Source: Clostridia bacterium
Lineage (GTDB): Bacteria; Bacillota_A; Clostridia; TANB77; CAG-508
Reading direction: 5' to 3'
Length of the DNA stretch: 64,000 bases
Assembly (NCBI GenBank): GCA_022791475.1
Contig: JAAVZD010000027.1
Location: 24,272 to 88,271, forward strand
Both the position numbers and the translations under genes were made by a program. Positions 57,278 through 64,000 of the stretch are shown here, piece after piece. The stretch's first letter is position 1. Each line of letters opens with the position of its first letter. A model generated the notes under the pieces. The model was not told where the DNA came from and did no database searches. It worked only from the letters and a program-made list of their open reading frames with translations.

Positions 57278-58025
57278 ATGCAAGTAAAGGAAAAGATGGA
57301 GGAATAGGACTTTTAGATGAATATGTACTAAATAAAACGATTCTTTCTGAAGAAGAACAAAATCAAATCTTATTTGCATTGAAAGGAATGAGCAAAGTAG
57401 GGGCACAAAATGAAAAAGATATTTTGGAGAAACTAAGCACATTATTCAATAAAAAAGTAAATGATTGGATTAAAATTGACTTTTCTAATGGGAAAAAGAC
57501 AATAAGAAAGAAAAACTATTTGACAGTATTAAATCTGCAATTTTAAATAAACAACTAATCCAATTTATATATTATAATTCTAATGGAGAAAAGAGTAAAA
57601 GAATTGTAGAACCATTACAAATATGGTTTAAAGATAAATCATGGTATTTAATAAGTTATTGTAGAAATAAGGAAGATTATAGAATATTTAAAATTGCAAG
57701 AATAAAAGAATGCGAAATTTTAAAAGAGCATTTTGAAAGGCAATTTCCAAAAAATGAAAAACAAGAAAAATGTAATATAAAAATTATAGAACTTGAATTA
57801 GAAATAAATGAAAACATGGCTTATAGAGTATATGATGAATTTGAAAGTGAAGAAATTACTAAAAATGAGAAAGGCAATTTTATTGTAAAAGTCAAATACC
57901 CAGAAAATGAATGGGTTTATGGATATATATTATCATTTGGAGAATATATAAAAGTATTATCACCAGAACGAGCAGAAAAAATTATAAAAGAAAAGTTAGA
58001 AAAAAGTTTAAAAAATTATTTATAA
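57278..58025 (+). pseudogene. YafY-type WYL-domain regulator, broken and missing its HTH
   Basis: After the operator, ribosome-binding site (aggagg) and ATG 57278, the code jumps almost at once to SKGKDGGIGLLDEYVLNKT, the segment that normally follows a ~60-residue winged-helix domain. The DNA-binding domain has thus been deleted. The WYL region continues (EEEQNQILFALKGMSKV), then needs a frame change near 57488, consistent with loss of one base in aattgg. It runs on through KLFDSIKSAILNKQLIQFIY, RIVEPLQIWFKDKSWYLISY to KVLSPERAEKIIKEKLEKS. An internal stop lies at 57544-57546 in the first frame. This break is a deletion and not at CGG, unlike those in dnaE, recD2 and gpmI. Confidence 0.75.
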
Positions 58026-58082
58026 TATGACATACAGTTGTTAAATTACATATTATATACTTACATTTAGGAGGTATATATT

Positions 58083-58547
58083 ATGAAATATGAAATAGTA
58101 GAATTAAAAGAAAAAATTATTGAAGGGATTAGAATAAAAACAACCAATCAAAATGGAAAGTCTATGAAAGATATAGGTTTAACTTGGCAAAAGTTATTTG
58201 CAGAAGGAATTTACGAAAACATACAAAATAAGAAGAATAATAAAACAATAGGCTTATACACACAATATGAAGGAGACTATACAAAACCTTATACATTTAT
58301 TGCAGGAGCAGAAGTAAGTAAAGAAGTAGAAAACAATGAACAAATAGTAAGTACTATTATTCCAAAAGGAAAATATGCTAAATTTGTTATAATAGGAGAT
58401 GTACAAAATTCAGTAGGACAAGCATGGCAAGAAATATGGAATATGGAGTTGAAAAGAAAATATACTTGTGATTTTGAAGAATATCAAAACAATTCTCAAG
58501 ATATGCAAAAACAAAAAATTCATATTTATATTGCAATAGAAGGATAA
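58083..58547 (+). CDS. GyrI-like effector-binding domain protein (154 aa)
   Basis: The protein is a single GyrI/SOUL-like effector-binding fold: YEIVELKEKIIEGIRIKT, then WQKLFAEGIYENIQNKK, IGLYTQYEGDYTKPYTFIAG and IPKGKYAKFVI. Such domains bind hydrophobic cations or drugs and often accompany WYL or AraC regulators. It lies 57 bp after the broken WYL gene and 19 bp before a second GyrI-like gene, forming the usual regulator plus binders operon. The start follows aggaggtatatt. Confidence 0.8.
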   Translation: MKYEIVELKEKIIEGIRIKTTNQNGKSMKDIGLTWQKLFAEGIYENIQNKKNNKTIGLYTQYEGDYTKPYTFIAGAEVSKEVENNEQIVSTIIPKGKYAKFVIIGDVQNSVGQAWQEIWNMELKRKYTCDFEEYQNNSQDMQKQKIHIYIAIEG

Positions 58548-58566
58548 AAAGAAAGGAAAGAATAAA

Positions 58567-59205
58567 ATGGCATTTGACTATAAAAAAGAATATAAGGAAT
58601 TTTATATGCCAAAAAACAAACCAAGTATTATAAAAATTCCTAAAATGAACTATATTGCAGTTAGAGGAAAAGGAAACCCAAACGAAGAAAATAGTGAATA
58701 TAAAGCAACAATAGGACTTTTATATGCAATAGCATTTACTATAAAAATGAGTTATAAGACAACTCATAAAATAAAAGGTTATTTTGAATATGTAGTTCCA
58801 CCACTAGAAGGCTTTTGGTGGCAAGAAGGAAACAAAAATGGAATAGATTATAAAAGCAAAGAAAAATTCAATTTTATTTCAATAATTAGACTACCAGATT
58901 TTGTAACAAAAGATGAATTCAATTGGGCTATTAGTGAGGCGACAAACAAGAAAAAACAAGACTTTTCAAAAGTAGAATTTTTAAGTTATGATGAAGGTAT
59001 TTGTGTTCAATGTATGCACATAGGTGCTTATGATGATGAGCCTAGAACAATAAATTTAATGCACGAATATATGTTAGAAAATGGATATGAACTAGATATT
59101 AACGATACTCGCTTTCACCACGAAATTTATTTAAGCGATCCAAGGAGATGTGAAACAAGTAGATTAAAAACAGTAATAAGACATCCAATAAGAAAAAAGG
59201 AATAA
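58567..59205 (+). CDS. GyrI-like small-molecule-binding protein (212 aa)
   Basis: The sequence has the long GyrI-like pattern: KIPKMNYIAVRGKGNPNEEN, YKATIGLLYAIAFTIKMSY, VVPPLEGFWWQEG, KFNFISIIRLPDFV, VQCMHIGAYDDEP and a His-rich end (TRFHHEIYLSDPRR). Proteins of this group have been described as hydrolysing reactive or toxic small molecules, or as binding them. The aromatic and acidic pocket residues in PLEGFWWQE are present. It belongs to the same operon as the preceding gene. The start follows aaaggaaagaataaa. Confidence 0.82.
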   Translation: MAFDYKKEYKEFYMPKNKPSIIKIPKMNYIAVRGKGNPNEENSEYKATIGLLYAIAFTIKMSYKTTHKIKGYFEYVVPPLEGFWWQEGNKNGIDYKSKEKFNFISIIRLPDFVTKDEFNWAISEATNKKKQDFSKVEFLSYDEGICVQCMHIGAYDDEPRTINLMHEYMLENGYELDINDTRFHHEIYLSDPRRCETSRLKTVIRHPIRKKE

Positions 59206-59238
59206 ATAAATTTACTCTTATATAGAAAACAGGAAAGT

Positions 59239-59334
59239 ATGAACAAAAATATCAATTTAACATTAGAAACTATTGAAAAAATGATTTATAATAATATAAG
59301 AAAAAGTGAAATAGTAACTTACTATTTAGAATAG
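59239..59334 (+). CDS. Very small ORF before the DUF4180 gene (31 aa)
   Basis: ATG 59239 is preceded by acaggaaagt. The product starts MNKNINLTLETIEKMIYNNI and ends VTYYLE, an amphipathic helix. Its stop lies 9 bp before the next start, and the ribosome-binding site of the next gene overlaps its end (taggagaat). It may be a real small peptide or a translational coupler. Confidence 0.4.
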   Translation: MNKNINLTLETIEKMIYNNIRKSEIVTYYLE

Positions 59335-59343
59335 GAGAATAAT

Positions 59344-59694
59344 ATGGAAACAAAAATTATAGAAGATATAGCAATAGTAAAAAGTAATGAAATAATAATA
59401 AAAGATATTGAATCAGCAATAGACTTTATTATGAATATAAAATATGAAACAAACTGTAATAAAATAGCAGTAAATAAAGAAGCAGTAATAGAAGACTTCT
59501 TTATATTAAGCAAAGGATTAGCAGGAGAAATTTTACAAAAATTTATAAACTATCAAACTAAGTTTGCAATTTATGGAGATTATTCAAAATATACAAGTAA
59601 GCCATTAAAAGACTTTATATATGAAAGTAATAATGGAAAAGATATATTTTTTGTAGAAAATGAAGAAGAAGCAATAAGAATGTTAAATAAGTAA
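59344..59694 (+). CDS. DUF4180 domain protein
   Basis: The 116-residue protein is a complete DUF4180: SAIDFIMNIKYETNCNKIAV, EDFFILSKGLAGEILQKFIN, YQTKFAIYGDYSKYTSKPL and IYESNNGKDIFFVENEEEA. The family is uncharacterised; it has a small alpha/beta fold similar in outline to STAS-like proteins, and is frequently found beside regulators of small-molecule stress. Start after taggagaat. A terminator follows. Confidence 0.85.
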   Translation: METKIIEDIAIVKSNEIIIKDIESAIDFIMNIKYETNCNKIAVNKEAVIEDFFILSKGLAGEILQKFINYQTKFAIYGDYSKYTSKPLKDFIYESNNGKDIFFVENEEEAIRMLNK

Positions 59695-59728
59695 TATAAA
59701 ATTGCATTAAATAGCACTAAAATTATAA

Positions 59729-59763
59729 AAAACAGATAATTGGCTGAAATTATCTGTTTTTTA
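59729..59763 (+). terminator. Terminator after the DUF4180 gene
   Basis: aaaaacagataatt and aattatctgtttttt pair around ggctga. Confidence 0.9.
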
Positions 59764-60092
59764 CTATATAATTACAACACAAAAAGAATAATAGCAAAAG
59801 CAGTTATAACAGATGTCCAAAACTATGTTAAATTAAGTGAGGAAGAAATAATAAAGAAAAAATAATTAAAGAATTGCAAATAAAGGCTAGTTTAAGTGAA
59901 GATGAGTCAGAAAATAATTACAGAAGAAATAAAAAGTAAAATAGAACATCCATTTAAAAGTCAATACTAAAAAGGGTTGGAAAGATTTAGGACGCGTCAA
60001 AAATCTTTTTTTAATAGTTGAAAGAAAAATAGTTTTAATATATAATTAAACTAGAATATTTATAAAAAGTAAGAAAAAATAGAGGTATGTAT
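59764..60092. other. Gene-free stretch with decayed coding fragments
   Basis: Two short translatable stretches, ITDVQNYVKLSEEEIIKK and IKELQIKASLSEDESENNY, each end at a stop and are too short to assign. They look like remains of one disrupted gene. The sequence gatttaggacgcgtcaaaaatc followed by ttttttt is a damaged version of the hairpin at 62105. Confidence 0.35.
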
Positions 60093-62105
60093 ATGAATAA
60101 ATATAAAGCAAAATTATGGAATAAGATAGATATAAAAATAAATAGTTCTATAAAATATAATAATCCATATAAAGATGTAGAAATTATAGGAATATTTAGA
60201 CATGATAATATAGAAATAAAATTAAATGCTTTTTGGAATGGTGAAAGTGAATGGATATTAAGATTTGCACCTACTAAAATTGGAGAATGGAAATATAACG
60301 TAGTTTGTTCAGATAAAAGTAATAAATTGAGTAATAGATCTGGAAATATTGAAGTTATACGAAATGAAAGTAAAACGAATATTGAAAAACATGGATTTAT
60401 AAAACATAGTGAAAATAACAGATATTTTAAATATAATGATGAAACTCCATTTTTTTGGTTAGGTGATACTCAGTGGCAATCATTTAATTTAGTTAATTAT
60501 TATGATTGCAATTATCCAAACTGTAATTGTAAAAATCAATTTCGCCATATACTTAAAAATAGAAAAGAAAAATTATTTAATGTTTACCAAACATATTTTG
60601 ATACATCAAATGGAAATATACAAGAAAATGATAATATGTGGCTTGAAAAGTATAATAAGATAAATCCAAATGTATTTAGTAAAACTATAGATAAAATGTT
60701 TGAAGACATTGTAGATAGTAACATGATAATAGCTTTAGGATTTGGATTACACTATGTTACACCTGTTGATATGAATGAAGAAGAATTAAAAAGATTTGTA
60801 GGCTATATAATTGCTAGATATTCAGCATATCCTATTGTATGGATTACAGGTCAAGAAATAGACTTAGAACAAGAAAATAATACATACAACATATGGAAGA
60901 GCTTAGCAGAAGAAGTTTATTTAAAAGATCCATATAAACATCCTATAACTGCTCATATGTTTTCACATCCAAGAAAAATTGAAGATTTAAATAATCAAAG
61001 TTGGCATAGCTTTTGGGCGATTCAAAGCGGGCATTATGGTATGTTAAAAATTGCTACAAAAGAACATTATAAATATTTTTATGATTTGAAACCAACAAAA
61101 CCTATATTAGAGACAGAAGCAAATTATGAAGATATAAAATGTAGTAATAGATTTAATGGATATGAGGCAGCAAGAATATCTGCATGGAAAGCAATACAAA
61201 GCGGTTGTGCAGGATATACATATGGTGGGAATGGAATATGGGCATGTTGCTACAACACTACCAATAAAACCTTCTGTTTAGGAGATTACAGTACAGAGCC
61301 ATGGTATATGGGACTAGATAAACCAGCTTCATTTGAAATGAAATATTTAAGGAAGTTTTATGAATTAGTTGGCTTTGAAAAATTACACCCAAATTATAAC
61401 TATAATATAGAAACAATGGCTGTTTCTTCTGATATTGATAATAGTACGATAGTGGTATATTTTTATAATGAATCTTTAGATACAGGAATAATAGAAAAAA
61501 TGAAAAATGAAATTTATTATTCATATTGGTATAATCCGTTAACAGGTAAATTTATAAAAAATGAAGAATTTTATCCCAATAATGGAACATATATAGTACC
61601 TTGTAAGCCAACTAAAAATGATTGGGTGCTGTTAGTAACAACTAGAAAAATAAAAATAGTAGATTTTGAAGAGAAATATATACATAAAGAAATAAAGAAA
61701 GAAAATATAAGAACAGAACTACAAAAAATGAAAAAGGTTAATAATTGTAATATAGTGTGTATTTCTAATGAAGATGAAATATGTGATTTTAAAAAAACAA
61801 AATGGAATCCATATTGTGATATTACAACTAAAACAATTTTAATTAACTTTAAGGACACTACTAATATTAATTATATAAAAATAGGTATTGGAAAAAATAT
61901 TCCTAAATTTAGAATATATTCTGAAGACGAAAATGGTGAATTTACACTTATAAATGATACCAAATTTATAGATCCTAATATATATATAGAAAATAATGAA
62001 AAATATATTATTGAAAATATAATTGGAAATTACAAAAAACTAAAATTAATTATCTTAAACAGTGAAGAAACTATAGAAATAAAATCGATACAAATATTAG
62101 TATAA
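60093..62105 (+). CDS. DUF5060/DUF4038 glycoside hydrolase, apiosidase-like (GH140 group)
   Basis: The 670-residue protein starts with a DUF5060 beta domain (NPYKDVEIIGIFRHDNIEIK, FWNGESEWILRFAPTKIGEW). A DUF4038-type TIM barrel follows, beginning YFKYNDETPFFWLGDTQW. Likely catalytic Glu residues lie in VWITGQEID and PILETEANYE. A C-terminal beta domain resembling a discoidin or collagen-binding-like module ends the protein. GH140 enzymes release apiose from rhamnogalacturonan II; related members cut other plant glycans. No signal peptide is present, so it would act on imported oligosaccharides. Codon choice (more cat, gct, ccg) differs from the core genes, a hint of transfer. I prefer ATG 60093 for spacing from agagg. 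Confidence 0.82.
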   Translation: MNKYKAKLWNKIDIKINSSIKYNNPYKDVEIIGIFRHDNIEIKLNAFWNGESEWILRFAPTKIGEWKYNVVCSDKSNKLSNRSGNIEVIRNESKTNIEKHGFIKHSENNRYFKYNDETPFFWLGDTQWQSFNLVNYYDCNYPNCNCKNQFRHILKNRKEKLFNVYQTYFDTSNGNIQENDNMWLEKYNKINPNVFSKTIDKMFEDIVDSNMIIALGFGLHYVTPVDMNEEELKRFVGYIIARYSAYPIVWITGQEIDLEQENNTYNIWKSLAEEVYLKDPYKHPITAHMFSHPRKIEDLNNQSWHSFWAIQSGHYGMLKIATKEHYKYFYDLKPTKPILETEANYEDIKCSNRFNGYEAARISAWKAIQSGCAGYTYGGNGIWACCYNTTNKTFCLGDYSTEPWYMGLDKPASFEMKYLRKFYELVGFEKLHPNYNYNIETMAVSSDIDNSTIVVYFYNESLDTGIIEKMKNEIYYSYWYNPLTGKFIKNEEFYPNNGTYIVPCKPTKNDWVLLVTTRKIKIVDFEEKYIHKEIKKENIRTELQKMKKVNNCNIVCISNEDEICDFKKTKWNPYCDITTKTILINFKDTTNINYIKIGIGKNIPKFRIYSEDENGEFTLINDTKFIDPNIYIENNEKYIIENIIGNYKKLKLIILNSEETIEIKSIQILV

Positions 62106-62137
62106 AAAAGATTTGGGACGTGTCCCAAATCTTTTTT
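62105..62137 (+). terminator. Terminator after the glycosidase gene
   Basis: aaaaaagatttgggac pairs with gtcccaaatctttttt in a perfect stem with a very short loop. Confidence 0.9.
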
Positions 62138-62254
62138 AACCTTTCCAACAAAATATGATATTTTTCTTGCAAGTTTTATAAACAAGTAATATAATAATAA
62201 CGCAAAAGGCAAATGAATACAATAATACAAAAAGCTTTGAAAGGAGAAATGAAA

Positions 62255-62947
62255 ATGATTTATTCAAAAGAAGTAGAAGAAATGTGCAAAGTAGCAAAAG
62301 GAGTAGACCATGGGCCAGCACCAATTCCAGAAGAAGGAAAGTGGGTAAAAGCAAAAGATGTAAAAGATATATCAGGATTAACACATGGTATAGGTTGGTG
62401 TGCACCACAACAAGGAGCATGTAAACTAACCTTAAATGTAAAAGAAGGAGTAATACAAGAAGCCTTAGTAGAAACAATAGGATGTAGTGGAATGACACAT
62501 TCAGCAGCAATGGCAGGAGAAATATTAGTAGGAAAAACAATATTAGAAGCATTAAACACAGACTTAGTATGTGATGCTATAAATACAGCAATGAGAGAGT
62601 TATTCTTACAAATAGTATATGGAAGAACACAATCAGCCTTTTCAGAAGGAGGCCTACCAATAGGGGCAGGAATGGAAGACTTAGGAAAAGGACATAGAAG
62701 CCAAACAGGAACAATATACTCAACACTAGAAAAAGGACCAAGATACCTAGAACTAGCAGAAGGATACATAGTAGAAATAGGTTTAGACAAAGACAATGCA
62801 ATAATAGGATACAAATATGTAAACCTAGGAAAAATGATGGACAACATAAAAGCAGGAATAGCACCAGAAGAAGCAATAGAAAAAGCAAGCGGAAAATATG
62901 GAAGATTTGACGAAGCGGTTAAGAAAATAGACCCTAGAAAAGAGTAG
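62255..62947 (+). CDS. NifU-like iron-sulfur cluster assembly scaffold protein
   Basis: The 230-residue protein has a NifU/IscU-like core: HGIGWCAPQQGACKLTLNV, ETIGCSGMTHSAAMAGEILV and KTILEALNTDLVCDAIN, giving Cys positions suited to a transient Fe-S cluster. It is longer than IscU, and such long forms usually sit beside GGGtGRT genes, as here. A role in delivering clusters or metals to that partner is inferred. I chose ATG 62255, eight bases after aaggag; ATG 62249 and 62213 are also in frame. The partner gene starts 249 bp downstream. Confidence 0.85.
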   Translation: MIYSKEVEEMCKVAKGVDHGPAPIPEEGKWVKAKDVKDISGLTHGIGWCAPQQGACKLTLNVKEGVIQEALVETIGCSGMTHSAAMAGEILVGKTILEALNTDLVCDAINTAMRELFLQIVYGRTQSAFSEGGLPIGAGMEDLGKGHRSQTGTIYSTLEKGPRYLELAEGYIVEIGLDKDNAIIGYKYVNLGKMMDNIKAGIAPEEAIEKASGKYGRFDEAVKKIDPRKE

Positions 62948-62968
62948 TAAATAGGAAATTAGAAATAG

Positions 62969-63015
62969 TTATAGGGGCGACTAGTATTCGTCCGCCTTCG
63001 AAGAAACTACCATAG
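62969..63015. repeat. Type C dispersed repeat (copy 13)
   Basis: ttataggggcgactagtattc is followed by gtccgccttcgaagaaact and accatag. Confidence 0.6.
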
Positions 63016-63121
63016 AATCTAATCTCTAACCAACAAAATCAAAATAAAATATATAAATAAGCTAGAATTATAAAATAAATAGGAGAACACTATTAATATT
63101 TAAACATTGATTCACAAGGTG

Positions 63122-63173
63122 AGGAAAAATAACTTAAACTAAGTAGATGTGATAAAAATTTAAGTGTGTTCCT
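63122..63173 (+). promoter_or_regulatory. Hairpin leader upstream of the GGGtGRT gene
   Basis: Two stacked stems, aggaa / ttcct outside and acttaaa / tttaagt inside, enclose a 20-base loop (ctaagtagatgtgataaaaa), ending 23 bp before the start codon. It is in the right place for an RNA control element. No known class is recognised. Confidence 0.4.
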
Positions 63174-63196
63174 TAATATATAGTAGGAGGTAAAAT

Positions 63197-64000
63197 ATGG
63201 CACTATTTGAAAGTTATGAAAGAAGAATAGATCAAATAAAACCAGTAATGGAAAAATACGGAATTAAAGATTTCGAAGATGCATTAAATATATGTAAAGA
63301 AAAAGGATTTAACCCTTATGAAATAACAAGAGGAGTACAAACAATATGTTTCGAAAACGCATGTTGGGCATACACTTTGGGTGCAGCAATTGCAATAAAA
63401 AAAGGTTGTACAAAAGCGTATGAAGCCGCAAAAGCAATAGGTGAAGGTTTGCAAGCCTTCTGTATACCAGGAAGTGTAGCAGATGATAGAAAAGTAGGAT
63501 TAGGACATGGAAACCTAGCATCAATGTTACTAAGCGAAGAAACAAAATGTTTTGCATTCTTAGCAGGACACGAAAGCTTTGCAGCAGCAGAAGGAGCAAT
63601 AGGAATTGCAAAATCAGCAAACAAAGTAAGAAAAGAACCATTAAGAGTCATATTAAATGGTTTAGGAAAAGACGCAGCTGGGGTAATATCAAGAATAAAT
63701 GGATTTACATATGTAAAAACAGACTTTGACTTCTTCACGGGAAAAGTAAATATATTAGAAGAAATAGCATACTCAGATGGAGAAAGAGCAAAAGTAAGAT
63801 GCTATGGAGCAAATGACGTAAGAGAAGGTGTAGCAATAATGCATATGGAAGGAGTAGACGTATCAATAACAGGAAACTCAACAAACCCAACAAGATTCCA
63901 ACACCCAGTAGCAGGAACATACAAAAAAGAATGTATAGAACAAGGTAAAAAATACTTCTCAGTAGCATCAGGAGGAGGAACAGGAAGAACACTTCACCCA
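63197..64000 (+). CDS. GGGtGRT family protein, 5' part
   Basis: The first 268 residues are present and the frame runs off the window. MALFESYERRIDQIKPVMEK opens the protein. The middle has ICFENACWAYTLGAAIAIKK, GLGHGNLASMLLSEE and CFAFLAGHESFAAAEGAIG, and the part just before the window edge is SVASGGGTGRTLHP, the motif that names the family. Function is not established; it is linked to a NifU-like gene in many anaerobes, as here, which suggests a cluster-dependent or metal-dependent role. The start follows agtaggaggtaaaat. Confidence 0.92.
   Translation, partial: MALFESYERRIDQIKPVMEKYGIKDFEDALNICKEKGFNPYEITRGVQTICFENACWAYTLGAAIAIKKGCTKAYEAAKAIGEGLQAFCIPGSVADDRKVGLGHGNLASMLLSEETKCFAFLAGHESFAAAEGAIGIAKSANKVRKEPLRVILNGLGKDAAGVISRINGFTYVKTDFDFFTGKVNILEEIAYSDGERAKVRCYGANDVREGVAIMHMEGVDVSITGNSTNPTRFQHPVAGTYKKECIEQGKKYFSVASGGGTGRTLHP

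Noticed and set aside
57480..57520. The WYL gene break as a fourth recoding site
   Set aside because: The break fits loss of a base, has no CGG, and the gene has also lost its DNA-binding domain, so it is ordinary decay.

Overview
The window is very AT-rich, with strong Shine-Dalgarno sites, a T-box leader, a SpoVT regulator, zinc-type L31 and a GGGtGRT/NifU-like pair. This points to a spore-forming, low-GC anaerobic Firmicute of the class Clostridia, probably an uncultured gut lineage (inference). Almost all genes lie on the + strand. I saw no tRNA, rRNA, CRISPR array or complete IS element.

Layout: 1-8.2 kb holds an RlmB-like 3' end, a membrane-anchored protein, T-box-thrS, an S4-domain protein and dnaE. 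8.4-15.1 kb is a tight exporter operon (MATE, MFS-like, a two-subunit ABC exporter, a CheD-like protein). 15.2-21.1 kb carries a MazG-like protein, rpmE, miaB, an HD hydrolase and mutS. 21.2-25 kb is accessory: an unknown protein, a deoxyribonucleotidase, a class I amidotransferase, an L,D-transpeptidase and a ToxN/AbiQ-type toxin. 25-32 kb holds recD2, comF, a KAP-type NTPase and spoVT. 32-37.4 kb is a surface-protein locus with a CnaB/VWA adhesin and a class D-like sortase. 37.6-40.5 kb holds proteins of unknown function. 40.8-46.7 kb is the glycolytic cluster gap-pgk-(nudix)-tpiA-gpmI. 47-53.2 kb holds an orphan YezG-like immunity protein, then a large dockerin-bearing exoprotein followed directly by a cohesin-like protein with an IPQTG sorting signal. 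53.3-62.1 kb is an accessory stretch of small membrane, zinc-ribbon, kinase, GyrI-like and DUF4180 genes, a broken WYL regulator and an apiosidase-like glycosidase. The window ends with a NifU-like scaffold and a partial GGGtGRT gene.

The most striking signal: three conserved genes (dnaE, recD2, gpmI) are each split by a +1 frameshift, and at each break the zero-frame codon is CGG. Skipping its C gives GGA/GGT (Gly) and restores the family sequence, and in each case the zero frame stops within two codons. I looked at every CGG triplet in the window by eye and found only two other zero-frame CGG codons in genes. This looks like +1 recoding at a hungry or unassigned CGG codon, as in the yeast Ty3 mechanism. 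A systematic sequence error must be excluded first.

A second theme is short dispersed repeats of at least three kinds: (A) elements of 60-95 bp with the core attggggacg, one copy being translated inside dnaE; (B) two 97-99 bp elements with nearly perfect terminal inverted repeats starting gacaatgggacgg; (C) many degenerate tgtaggggcga...tcgcccgttcttcgaagaa elements in intergenic gaps.
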